A stretch of 64,000 nucleotides of DNA from Sphagnum magellanicum (taxonomy: Eukaryota; Streptophyta; Sphagnopsida; Sphagnales; Sphagnaceae). Positions within the stretch are counted from its first letter, which is position 1. Every line of letters begins with the position of its first letter. Made by a program: the position numbers and the translations under genes. The notes beneath the pieces were generated by a model, which was given only the letters and a program-made list of their open reading frames with translations, did no database searches and was not told where the DNA came from. Location: the NCBI GenBank assembly GCA_021904315.1, contig CM038920.1, positions 15,562,001 to 15,626,000 on the forward strand. Reading direction: 5' to 3'. Shown one piece after another: positions 12,121-24,200 of the stretch.

Positions 12121-12590
12121 TGGTTGAATGAAAATACATTTGAGCTATTTATTTTTATTTTTCATGGCTAATTTCATAGGAATATATAATTTTAGTGCCT
12201 TATTGAGAGTGAGAATTGAAAAAAAAAAAAATGTTCTTTTTACCTTCACAAAAACTAAAAACCTGGTTGATTTTAGAGGCCTTTGTAGTGTTTTGGTTGA
12301 ATGAAAATGTATTTGAGGTATTCTTATTATTTATTGTCCATCGTTAATTTCAAAGGAATATATAGTTTTAGTGCCTTGTTAAAAGTGAGAATTGAGAAGA
12401 TTGTGTTGTTCTTTTTACTTTTAAAGTTGATTTCAGAAGCCTTTGTAATGCCTTGGTTGAATGAAAATGCATTTGAGATATTCTTGTTATTTGTTGTCCA
12501 TGGTTGATTTCAAAGAAATATGTAGTTTCAATGTTTTGTTGAAAGACTTGAGAATTGAGAACGTTACATTGTTCCTTTTACTTAAATTTT
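12121..12590 (+). repeat. Tandem repeat, 160-173-bp unit, three copies
   Basis: Unit starts 'tggttgaatgaaaat' at 12,121, 12,294 and 12,454. They are followed in each copy by 'catttgag', 'ggaatatat' or similar, 'agtgcctt' or similar, 'gagaattga' and 'gttctttttac'. Later copies are closest to each other, suggesting stepwise duplication. The array ends in a poly-A stretch near 12,590. Confidence 0.75.
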
Positions 12591-13310
12591 AAAAAAAAAA
12601 AAAACTTGGCTCATTTCATAAGTTTTTATAGCATAAGCGCACATTAAAAAAAAATCATATTACAACCAAAGACTCACAATTGAAATAACTAGATTTGGCC
12701 TATATAATGATTGGAATAATGCAACCAATTAGGTGCTTTGTCTAAGATCCGAGACTATAATCGGCTAGGTTTCTTCAAAAAATCGGAATAAAAAATTGCC
12801 CTATCGATCTAAAAACCAAATAGATGTAGCTAGGTCAAGGGCTTTGCTTGAGAACCATTTCTTCTAACAGCAAGTTTGATCTCCAAAAACCAGTCAAGAA
12901 AACCACTCTTCCAATCTTCTAAACCGTTGGAATTGGCCAATTCTTACAAATCTTTAATTTTTAAGGAACTAGAATCGATTGATTTTATAAAATCTTTTTT
13001 TGCTAAGAACCAAAACTAACTGATTATGTAAATTCTCAAAAGTCAACTACCCTGAACTGACAATTCTTTGAAAAAACAAAGAACCACCCAACACTAGAAT
13101 GCACTTTTGACATTTACATGCTGAGTTTTCCAAAGGCGAAAAAGAATGTTAAATATAAATGTGATTCAATAATTAATTAAATATTGAAAGAACCATTTTA
13201 AAAACCATATTTAAGATTGAGGGATTTATTGGATTGTTGGCCTTTGCGTTTAAAGGATAAACATTTTATTGCCATGAGCTTGAAGGATAAGACTCCTTGT
13301 GAAAACCGAA
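12591..13310. other. Intergenic DNA, no gene seen
   Basis: I recognise nothing coding in this stretch. It is AT-rich with a few 'aatcggct' and 'aatcgatt' words. Confidence 0.35.
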
Positions 13311-13670
13311 AAATGTTAAATTGGCCAAGGGTCTTTAAATGTAGCCAGTACCAAAAGTATTGCTGCAAAATTTTCACCTCATTTTCCCTTTGCCTCATGA
13401 TTTTTTCACTTTGTCATGCTAGACATGTTTTTGGTTCATGTTACGCTCATTTTGTACCTGTTACAGGCTTGAGGGGTACAAAACATGTTACTTGACATGT
13501 TATGTGAGGTTATGGTAGGTTACAAGAAAAACATGTGCTTGAGTATTGAGAAACATTTCTAGGCATCACAAGATGAAAAATTTAGGGGCAAAGAACAGAC
13601 TGGGGAAAAAAATCGAAGTAATAATTTTGGTACTGGCTACATTTAAGACCTTTGGCCAATTTAACATTTT
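13311..13670. repeat. Long inverted repeat (about 50-bp arms, ~257-bp spacer)
   Basis: Arm 1 (about 13,311-13,362, with 'aaattggccaagggtcttta' and 'atgtagccagtaccaaaa') is the reverse complement of arm 2 (about 13,620-13,670, with 'ttttggtactggctacattt' and 'cctttggccaatttaacatt') with only a few differences. Weaker complementarity continues inward ('tttgcc', 'ttttc'). Transcription in either direction would give a long, nearly perfect stem-loop. It may be a foldback (MITE-like) element or a hairpin precursor. No target duplication was identified. Confidence 0.75.
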
Positions 13671-13786
13671 CAGCTTTAACTTGCATGTGGGACTTGGGAA
13701 GCCATAAAGACTTACATCTATTTTGATAGTGTAGTGGGAGAGCATATTACAAGCTCAAAATTTTCCTCTGTGAGGGATGGGTGTTT

Positions 13787-13848
13787 TGAAAAATGAAATG
13801 CCATAAACATTTTGAATGTAATGCCTACTTATGGCATTTCATTTTTCA
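13787..13848. repeat. Perfect 20-bp stem hairpin, 22-nt loop
   Basis: 'tgaaaaatgaaatgccataa' (13,787-13,806) is exactly complementary to 'ttatggcatttcatttttca' (13,829-13,848). It lies about 120 bp from the long inverted repeat and just before another palindrome. It may mark a small inverted-repeat element. Confidence 0.8.
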
Positions 13849-13873
13849 GATACCCATTTTCATTTTTTTTCGT

Positions 13874-13907
13874 CATGATACCCAGTGGGTATCTTCTGGG
13901 TATCATG
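13874..13907. repeat. Inverted repeat with GATACCC/GGGTATC words
   Basis: 'catgataccca' (13,874-13,884) is complementary to 'tgggtatcatg' (13,897-13,907). A third 'gggtatc' lies between them and a 'gataccc' just upstream, so alternative pairings exist. Function unknown. Confidence 0.7.
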
Positions 13908-15370
13908 GGAAATTTTCAAAAAAATTGGTGTAAGTCTTCACACTCAGGAAAGGCCTCAAATTGCAAGCTTTATTAAAAATCTGGCCCGCACTTGGTTCTC
14001 TTCCAAGTACCTTGGCTCCACTTCATGCAGGCCCTTATTCTAGTAAAGATTTTTGTAAAGCCCATAGCCTCAGGCTTTACCCAACACATAAAATACTAGC
14101 AAAACAATTTCTTATGTTTGTGGAGGGTGTTTTATGCCTCCCATAAAATTTATGTCTCGGTAGCGGATGGCACATTACACGAAAGGTGCTCCCTCTCCCT
14201 CTCCTCTCAAGTCAAATGAATCATACCTATCTACTTATAAATGAATCTGCCCAGTGCCTACCTGCTTAGGAGGCCCTCCTCTCTCTATTATATGCACATT
14301 TTACAAGAGAAGGGTGTTAGTGACATTATAACGTGTGTGTAAGCGATCTCTATTTTGAGATGTGCTCTTGCAATAAGTGAAGATTTTTCTAGGCTAGTCA
14401 TCTTTTGAGAAGGTCCTCCTCTTTCTTTATTTGATGTGCTTTTCGTGACAAGAGGGGAGTTCAGGAACTTGATGTTCCCCTTGTGATTTGTGGTTAGCCC
14501 TCTTAGGAGGTTCTTTTGTCTTCTTGGACAGGTCCTTCCATTTTTGTCCCTTGTATTCCCCCTTTTTTGGGTGCTTTGGTTTATTTATGATTGGCAGAAT
14601 TTCATTGTTATTATACAAGCAAAATTCTACTAATTCTTTGAGTTGTAAGGACCTTCAACAGAACTGTTTTGGGAATGAGGGCCTCATGTGACTGCAACAT
14701 TGCCCAAGTACCTCATTTTGGCCAGTCACATGGCGCCCGCATTTCTAGAACAGCCCCCTTTGAGGTCATTGGGTACCCTCTGTACAAATAAGCTTTGAGG
14801 CAAGCTACATTCTAAGCCAAGTATCAGAACAAGGCATCACAAATGCGTTGGCCCTACCAATAGATATGATGTTGTACATCTACCTACTGTATCCACATTC
14901 TGAACACCAAAATAATCCATTCCAATCTAAACACTCTAAACACTTTCACCAAAGAAACTGGTTCATCTAATGTGAAACTGGTTCTAACAAGTTAAAACTT
15001 CCAAAAGTTGGATCCAATGTGATATTCCCTGTCCCTGTGGGGGCAGGGCCCAACAAAGTAAGGGAAAAGGAGAAAATAAAACTGGTTTTGCTCATGGGAA
15101 ACAATAAATTCCCTACAGGTCATTAAGAACATAAGCATAACCTCAAAATTTGTGGACTCTAAACCCTAAATCTGCATCAAGAGTTAAAGCCATGCCTTCA
15201 AGCGCAACCGATCCCTTGTAACTTCCTTTTCCTGATAGCTGACCTTTTGGGTGTTGGCTTGGAGGCAATTCCAAGTTCACCCGGGCTCTTTGGTGGCAAA
15301 AGTAATCCTTGATCTTGGGATAAGTGTTGATGTTTCTTTTGGTATGGAGACCCTGAAATGATGATGATGT
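13908..15370. other. Intergenic DNA, no gene seen
   Basis: Composition is less AT-biased than the neighbours. Open frames on both strands near 14.4-14.7 kb are short and unrecognised. No RNA gene or transposon domain was seen. Confidence 0.4.
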
Positions 15371-15885
15371 AACCTTACAAAACTTTATTGATAGACCTTT
15401 TGTGTTAACTTATCCAATGAAAAAAAACATAATTTGTATATCATGTTGTAAAGTGGCAAGGATGTGGTTATACAATCGAGAACGATAAAAGCCTAAATGA
15501 AAGGACCCAAGGACATGAAAAAATGAAATCCAAGTTTATGCTAATGCAGGCGAGGTGAAAACAAGGGAATTAGATGAATTGGGTGCTTGACAAGAATGCT
15601 AATGATGAACTAACCTTCGATTGATAAATTGATGTCAACAAGTGAGGCAAAAGACTTTAGGTGAAGGTTGCAAACATGTTGAAGAAATGAAGATAAGTCG
15701 AGAAGCTTGATCATGTGCAATTATAAGGGCTAGTAAAGTGGAAGGGGAAAAGGTCTTACATGTGCATGATTAAGGGGATTGGGAAAGTGTAAGGTTGGGG
15801 CCTCACATTCACATGAAGGATTGGGGGCTAGTAAGGGAACTGATGGGTGGTGTGTGGTTTGTTAAAATGAAAAAATGACTATTGT
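15371..15885 (-). mobile_element. LINE deletion derivative: 5' part joined to 3' end
   Basis: Read on the minus strand, 15,885 down to about 15,394 matches the 5' part of the LINE at about 4,960-5,460, in order: 'ccttcatgtgaatgtg', 'catgtaagaccttttcccc', 'actagcccttataattgc', 'tcatttaggcttttatcg' and 'cattggataagtt'. It then passes directly into 'tatcaataaagttttgtaag' (15,393 downward), the extreme 3' end seen at 8,172-8,194. About 2.7 kb of interior, including the RT, is absent. This is a small non-autonomous derivative keeping both ends. Confidence 0.7.
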
Positions 15886-17100
15886 GATTAGGACCTATAG
15901 TCATTCAAGAGCAAGATGTTATCACTTTCAATTTCAATAGACTTTGTAGCTTTGAACATCTAATCTTGTTTTCACCACATTTTTTGATGAAATATGCAAT
16001 AAAAAATAGCTGAAAATAGAGATAATTATACCAATGAGACCTGAAACATCACAAAACCCATGCCTATGCAATTACAGCAGGCCACTAAATGGTTAGAACT
16101 ACATTAGCAAAACTTATTCTTTGTATATTTTATGGAACACATGGGGTTTTTTTGGTATTTTATCACATTATAGAATGTTAAATTTTTTTAAATTAAAAAT
16201 GAAAATGTATTAAATTTATATTTAAATTTATTTTCATAATCCAATTATAAACAATATTATAAATTATATTTTTTCCAATGAGGTTGCACCCCTCCTTTTT
16301 TTTACATGCCACTTGGTAAAAAGAATGGAACTAACTTCCTTTGGACTAGCTCTCAACATGTGCTCCTTGACATCACCACTAGGTAGTCATTTGATAGTTC
16401 AAACTACAATGCAATTTCCCAAACAAATAGAGAGATCAGTCAGAAGGAAATTACAATAAACCCTTTTTATAATCACGCCTTTGGCCACCACTTTTTTTTT
16501 GTGACACTAACAAATTGTGATTTAAACATGTATAGTCACATTCCATATAAATCCTTACAAGATTGTGACTATAGGCAAAAGAAAAACCTTACAAAACAAC
16601 CTTTTTATATTAGAATATGGATGCCAATAGTTTAAATTTCCTACATGGGTTATTCTAAGCTCTACTATGCATTATAAGACTTGAAGGAGGTGATTTCTGC
16701 ATGTTTTAATGTGACCATTTATATTGAGTTCAAGCTCCTTAACTATTAGTTTGTATCACTTGTCAATTAAATTTTTTTAATTAAAATTTTCTGCTTTCTT
16801 AGCAAGTTCACATATTTTTTGCTTGTCTACACTAGACAATTGTTTTTTTTTCCTCCTCAACTAGATTCATTGTTGTTAGTTTGCACAACTTGAACACAAA
16901 GCAACACTAACATTGCCAAAGGGAACTACAATTTACAAAACCCTAATATTTGTCTTAAATTTCCCGCACTATAATCACATTTATAAAAAGCTTTGCAAAT
17001 ATTTTGTGCTATTAATGAGTGTGATAGTGACTTTAAAGAATGGTATTTCTTACTAAAACAGATTGTTACCAAAATAATTGTGTGACACAAACAAGAATGT
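15886..17100. other. AT-rich intergenic DNA, no gene seen
   Basis: This includes strongly AT-rich stretches (16,140-16,300, 16,740-16,850) and T-runs. I see no coding pattern or identifiable element. Confidence 0.45.
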
Positions 17101-20100
17101 GACTAAAATGGGCATGATTATAAAGGGGGTTTACTGTAGATTGCATTGATATTGGAATGACCCATCACAAACCAATGCTTGTTTTCAACCACACCTAGAC
17201 TGCAACACACAGCACTCTGTGTTTTCTGCTTTATTTTTGTGGAACAGGATGACTCACAGAAGCCAGCATGTAAGACCCTGAGAAGAAGATATGGGCTCAC
17301 CAAGGTAGTGGTCCCCACTGGGAGATGCCATTTTCCTAGTTTGAATTGAACATCATAAACAGTGGTCAACAGTGTACTATGCAAGTGTTTCCCACATGAA
17401 CTTCCATATAACTGCTCTAGACTCATGACAAATGTGACCCACAAGTTGTAAGACACTCAAAAAGATCTCACAATATGTGCTCCAGATTTTACAGGACATT
17501 CAGGAAAGTTCAGAGTCCTATATGCTGGATCAAGGCCCAAATTCACTGAGAAGAGACTCTTCAACATCAAATTTGTCAACATTAGTTTTGCAAACTGTCG
17601 TCCTCAGTCAAGTCTAGAACTGTTTAGATGCTCGTGTATGTGAGGGTGGAGTGCCAGCATGAGCATTAACGAGGTCAACATGATTGCTTATGTCTCCTAT
17701 ACTGGTCAATTTTTCTCTGACAAAATCAGCTTCAAAGTACATGAAATGCACTCTTATGATACTCTTGCTCTAATCCTACATTCTAGATCTATAAGAATCA
17801 CAGAATCATAATAGGAAAACACGCCAAATCTTGTTAAAGGCTTCTGAAGGAGAGATATACAAGATGGAACAATTCCGTGAGTTCCTGCAGATATTTATGT
17901 TTCAAGTAAACCACGGGAGGGGAGGAAACGCCTACTTGCAAGATCAGCACATGTGCAATGTTTGATTAATCTGAGATTGAACTCTAGGAGAGCTTTTCTC
18001 CTCTCTGTATTGGGAGATGCAGGATTAGAAGTGTTTAGTCTCTTCTGAGGCCTTGTCAGTAGTGGTCTTGAGTGCCAACTGCAGCATATGCAACTCTGGT
18101 TCTTGCTGCATCCTCATCCTTTGCAAATTGGTGAATTTAGCTCCCACTTGTGAGTTCATGGCTTGTTTCTCAGTGAAGGCTCATGTGGTGATGATGGTTG
18201 AGATTTGTATCCTGCTCCTGATGTCAGACATTTGTATTTCTTTTTATGAGGAAACCGATTCTCTATCACTAATTCAGTAATTTAGTGACTCATGAAGGTT
18301 TGCCCAGGAGGGTTCCTGATCTGGGGACTGGATCAGAGGAGATGCAATCTCTTGAGCTTGGTTTGGGGGAGGTAAGTTTTCCTCAGCTCTGAGTTTAATA
18401 GCATTTGTATCTGCCATCATCAGAGCTGTATATTTTATGGAAGACATGAGATAAAAGGGTATTTTTTGGTATACTATAAAATAATAAAAATATTTTATTA
18501 AAATAAAGATTATTATTATTATTATTATTATATATGATATATTCTCACAATCAATTCTAAGCATCCTATTTCAGAGATTTTTTTCTCAATTATTCTGATG
18601 CTGCGTAATGGCTAGCATCCCAATAGGGCTTTAACATTAAATGGCAACAGGTTTTTAGAAGCTGTCTAAATATTTAGGAAACTGCTTTTTAGAATGCTAC
18701 CAAACTAAACTCAGAATCCAAATGTGGTGAATTTTTGTTCTTGAAATTTGCTTATTTTTTCAGAAAAAGGAATATTTTAACAGAATTTTCATTTTCATTT
18801 TTATTTTTGTTTTTTGCATTTCAGTGAAATTTCACACAAAATGCGCACCCAAAAAAAATATACTCTCCTATTTACATTTAAGGAGAATATTGTTGCCTGA
18901 ATAAGGTCTGGTGTAAACAATATTGGCTGACAAACAATCTACAGGCCTACATTTGCATCCCCTGAAGTAAATCTGTCTACCCTCCTTGAGAAAACATGGC
19001 AGAATGGGGAAACCACATTTGTCACAAGAGAAGTTCTCTCTGGCAGTTGTTGAAAGCTGATGTAACAAATGGGAAAAATCACAGACAGCTGCTTGCCCCT
19101 CTAAAACAGAACCTAAAAGCTTGAACTAATCATGAACTGGGTATCCATATTATTCTGCAAGGAGTCATATTTGCAGAGTAGGTTGACAAGTTTCTAAAAC
19201 TCATGACCACCTCTCCAAAATTGTGGAATGGATCAGAGCATTCTCCCTTATATAATAGAATCTCAGAGATGACACCAATTCATTCCAGGTACTGCAATTG
19301 AGACTGATGCCTGCAATGATTTGTCACTACTTTCCCATCTCATGAACACGATGAATAACTGTGTTGTGATTCTGACATTCTATATCACATGCAACTTTGA
19401 TAAGGAACACAGCAGGCCAATCTATCAATCTCTGAGACACAAATAGTTTCAAGGTTTTGAACACAGAGCAACCCTGTGCTAAGTCCATTTGGCTCTGGTG
19501 TTTGTTTGGATTAGATCACATGGCGACAGTACTACTGTGCCCAAAGATGCTCCAATTTCCAAGTTGAAATAGGTGTATGTTCTTGCTATTTGCACATGGA
19601 TTGCTGTATTTTTCTAAGAGTAAAAGACTGAACATGGAGGGATAAGTGTTGTAACAAGCTCTGGAAGCACTTTGATGGTCATAACATGATGGTTTAAGGC
19701 GGAGGAAAGGGTGGACTTCTCTACGCATCCATTCCCTGCCTTGTTGGTCACCTTGCAGAAACAGAACAAATTTTTAAGAATTCTACTTCCCACTTTCTTG
19801 GAAACTGATTGTTGTTCTGTTCTTAGTTTTGTCCTTGTTCAATTACAGAATGTGTCATGACAGTCTTTGATGCCAGTGCTAAAATTACCTTTGCAACGGT
19901 AGCAATTATATTTTCAATCTAGACCTTAAGTCTTCCATTTACTTTCTATCATCTGAAAACAATCTTCACATCTGCAACATCCAGACCCAGGCATGTTCCC
20001 AAATTCCAAACTCCTTTGCTTATGCTCAAGGTCTTCTGTGTTCCAATCATGCTTCATTGCAAGTCCTGTCATAACTTCCTTGTAACATCAAATGGCTGCA

Positions 20101-21093
20101 TGCATGAATGTGCTCTTAATATCAGGAATCAGAACATGACAAACAGGTTGCTGACAAAAGAAAAATTCGCAATGTATAGTGGTCTTCTTGTCTACAGTCC
20201 ATCTGCACAAAAAACATCCAAACTCAAATTGTATGATCATACTCATTCTTATGTTTCAAGAGGTGACACAACACAGCTATGATACCTTCACCAGATTGTG
20301 AATTCACAAAGAAACATGAGAGTATCTCTCCACACATGTGGTGTATCCAGTTTGCTATGAACTTAAGGTTAACAAGTCAGTCCTCTAGAATTCTGCCCAC
20401 TGCAAATTGTAGTATTAATTTCTGTGAATAGTAGTCATGAACAATGTTGGCCTTCAACAACATAATTCTCCTCTGTTTCCACCCAACAGCATACATGTCT
20501 CGTCACCCAACTGAAGTACATGATCAATATATGAACTTTTGTATCAGGTTCTTCTGACCTAAAACAGAGTTGCACCGAGAAATAGAGCAGAATTCTGAGA
20601 TCACAGGTGTGGTTTGTGGCACTGGCACACATCATCAAAATGTTCAATCATGTACTGCACATATGATAGTGTTATGCTCTTGGGCATATGTCACATGGAA
20701 ACTACACTACATAACATTCAAGGGAAAAGTCTATTGAGTAAACAAAAGTTTTTCTTGTTGGACTGGAAGACAATAGCAAAATAATCAAAAAGATGGAAGC
20801 AAACAAGATCATCTGCCATCTCTCATTCAATGTCAATTCAGTGACATTTTAAATTACTGCTAATGACCATATTTGTTTGTGCAAGAACTGACAAATAAGA
20901 AGAGCCCCACATGAAGAGGGATTACAAAAATTGTTTACTTAATATCATGGATACAAAACATAGGTACATAAAATTCCTACAATAAATCATGTCCAACAGA
21001 AATGCCAAGCTAGTGAGGTCTTTCAAATATCTGCAACCTCTTTTACATCATCCAGCAAATATCAGAACAAGTGGTCACTACGTCATACACAGG
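17101..21093. other. Gene-flanking DNA downstream of TWD40-2, no gene supported
   Basis: Base composition is visibly less AT-rich than the repeat regions and resembles the introns of the adjacent TWD40-2 gene. Open frames on both strands (for example minus 19,068-18,868, with 'CDKCGFPILPCFLKEG') stay short, and I could not join them through splice sites into a protein I recognise. An ATT trinucleotide run lies at about 18,507-18,530. The stretch could hold a non-coding transcript or an unrecognised gene. Confidence 0.35.
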
Positions 21094-21099
21094 TTTATT
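21094..21099 (-). terminator. Candidate polyadenylation signal of TWD40-2
   Basis: Minus-strand AATAAA lies about 117 nt beyond the TGA stop of TWD40-2 (21,218-21,216), a normal distance for a plant 3' UTR. The motif is short and could occur by chance. Confidence 0.4.
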
Positions 21100-21215
21100 G
21101 TAAGCAGATTTGGCAGCAATCAGGTCAAATGTGCTTGGCATGTAGTTGGACATTATTGGTGCCTCCTAATTTTCGCATCTATAAGTGCCTGGAACTTAAC
21201 TAACCAGACCTACAA

Positions 21216-24200
21216 TCATACAAGTGATATTAACTCACCCTTGGACTCAACTGGCGGTGCAATTAGTACAGGTGCAGGTACTGCTGCAGGGACAAGGGGA
21301 GGGACAGAAGACACTTCAAGAGGAGGAGCAGTAGGAGGAGCAGAACCTGAGAGTATGAGAGCTCCATTTGCAGTAGAAACAGCAGACTGTGGAGGAGCTT
21401 CTAGCATTAAAGGTGCACTTGGAGCTGGGAGGAGATTTGGTTGAGAGATAGAACCCGCCTTTGGTGGTGCGGTGGCTAATGACCCAGGCCCTGATACAAT
21501 CACATTGCCTGGAGGGATGATCTCAATCAAGGGCTTCCGAGCTGCTTGTTGTAGGCTAACAGATATTGGGGTACTTTTTTCTGGAGTAAGAGGTGGGGGG
21601 GTGCCAACTGGTACCAGGAGGTCTGCCCCTGATGCTGGTGTAACAGTTGCAGGAGGTGGTATTGAATCAGCAGGACTGGCATACTGTTTCTGCAAAACCT
21701 TGTTCCATTGCTGGACAATTGATTTGAGCGAGGGTCTTCCATTGGCCTGCAAACAAAACAAGAATCACTCGAGATTTCAGAGCATTAAGTTATCTGTTGG
21801 GCAGGAAGAATGTCAGCCCATGTCACAAAAACATAGTGACATGGTCTTTTGTTGGTTACGTGACCAAACAAACACAACAATCAGTGTCTTCCCTCAAGAC
21901 CAAGAAGACACGAGAAACTGTTAAGAACAAGCAGAACTGATATAAGAAACATCATCACCTCACTAAAAGCAGGACCCCATGACTACAGACACATGAACTA
22001 ACCCCCCATGACAGCCACTGTGGAGGCTCTTCATTATTGGCCAATATAGCTAGTAGGATCTAACACTCTCCTGGGACATTCTAGTATGTCAAAATTCTCA
22101 CATGGGCATGTAGAGCAGCTTGTGCAAGCATGCCTGTATCCAACCAAGCTTTCTCCAAGAGATTAGGATCTCCAAGAAGAGCCGCTGCCAGTGCTGCCTC
22201 GTGGCCCTGCCCCGCATTTATCATGGTGTTGGTTTGCACCTACACACACATAATCACAGATGAGAGATTTTCTTTGCCACCAGACTTAAACACTACATAG
22301 AAGACTGGGTCCACAACTAACATCTGCATATCCATGGTAAAGCCATAGAGAACAAGACATTTTGCAATCTGACACACAAACATCAGAAGTTTCAAACTGA
22401 AGTTGAAACTCCTACCGCCAATCTTGTCAACTCTCCATGTGTTGCAAGCCTGAGTGACAGTCCTCGAAGCTCATGTGGCTGCAGAGCACCCTCAACTGCT
22501 CCAGCAGCTGCCAGTCTCTTAAGAGCCTGGCCAGCTATATCAGCCTGTCCAGTAGCATCAGCTGCATCAATCAGATTCAGAAATTCTGCTGCAAATTTCA
22601 CTATTCCATGCACAGCCTCAGCCTTTGCCTGCTGGCTAGCTGTGATAGACAGGACCCCAATGGCATCACTGCTCAGTTCAATGTCCTGCCCAATGCTCTT
22701 GCTGTTGCTTAGAGTGACAAGTGACTGCAGCGCTCTCTTCAAGTCTCCACTTTGCATGGCCAGCTCATATTCCAACCTACACAGCATTTGCTATCCATAT
22801 TACTCGCAGTGGAACCAGACTGCAATGCAAAACACAAGAAGCTCATATTCATGAGACTTCAGATACTACAGCAGATTCTTAATGAGAGAGGGATAGGGGG
22901 AACTTGCAGGCAAAGCTGGGGTATCCTGCCATGAGGCAAATGCATCAGTTCCATTTCATGGTCTTCTTGCACACATTGGTGTGACCAATTTTTGCTAAAA
23001 GCTATTCTTGGGTTTCAGAATCCAGAAACAGTGCTGCTGAATGAAAATGGAACCTTTTTGAGATGCCCGGCAAATGGAGTGCTTCTGTAGCATATCCCAT
23101 GCCAAGCATAAAATGTGCCAAATCATCATGGTGCTCCCTTCCTAATCGTGCAGCCCTGCCTCCCCACAAAGGCATGTTAAGTCAATCCTCATGTAACATT
23201 TGCCATAGCAAGTGTCTGCCATAGTTGATCTCACTATTAAAGCTTCAGAAAAGCTAGCAACTAACACTGCCAATTTCAGCATCTTAAGTGGGTTTCACAC
23301 TTATGAAGGCATGTATCAACTCAGAATTTGAATTTGATGACACTGCCATCCAGAGGCTTACCATTTGACAGCACTGACAGGATCACCAGCTGCAGCCAAG
23401 CACCGGCAGCGAATGCCAGGATGGTTCAGAGCAATCACATGTGCCATCATGTACCTGTCCATCATACCATCTGCTTAACTAAACAGCAAATAGGCAAATA
23501 CCAAAAAAGGAAGAAATTACTCTGCAGTAGCAGCTATTCCTTAGACCTTTATGTTGGCATGTGCAAGCCTATATGAGAACTTCAATATATAGACACAAGT
23601 GCCCAGACATGCTTCCAACAATTTCCTTATCAGGAGCAAAACTTCTCCATACTTACAACTTGCAGCAACCTGAGTACAAAGAAGAAGACTCCCTCTCAAT
23701 ATCCACTTAATGATAAAGGATCAGCATCCTAACCTAAATCCCTTTTTGTCAGTTAGCCCTTAAATCACCCTTGCCCCATAAATGTCAGACTGGAAATGTC
23801 TATCTCTGACATTAACTTGCCCCAATGCAAAGGTCCTTACATGGACTCAAACATAGAGGGAGAAAGACAGTACCTGTCCACTAGCCAGAGAACACCATCT
23901 CTGACACCCACAACCACAACAGGTCCAACTGGACGTTTCTGCTCAGGTGGTAGTCTGGAGACAGCAACTGAAACACCTCCTCCAGCTATGACTGCCTCTG
24001 GACTCACTTTCTTCTCTTCAAATTCCTTGAGAGGGTTTGGGACTTCCCCTTCACTTTTAGAAATCTTCGGCATAGAAACAAATGGGGGTACTGATGGAGC
24101 TGTTTGGAATGATGCTAGTCTCACCACCTGCAGCATAGGAGGCCGCAGAGGGATTCTTTCTGCTGTTACTACTTTAGGCCCTTCCACGGTCAGTAAAGCC

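Noticed and set aside
21472-21924. Plus-strand open frame of 150 codons with Gly- and Ser-rich translation
   Set aside because: It lies opposite the last TWD40-2 exon and its intron. The minus strand gives a protein of known family with correct splice joins, so this is a shadow frame.
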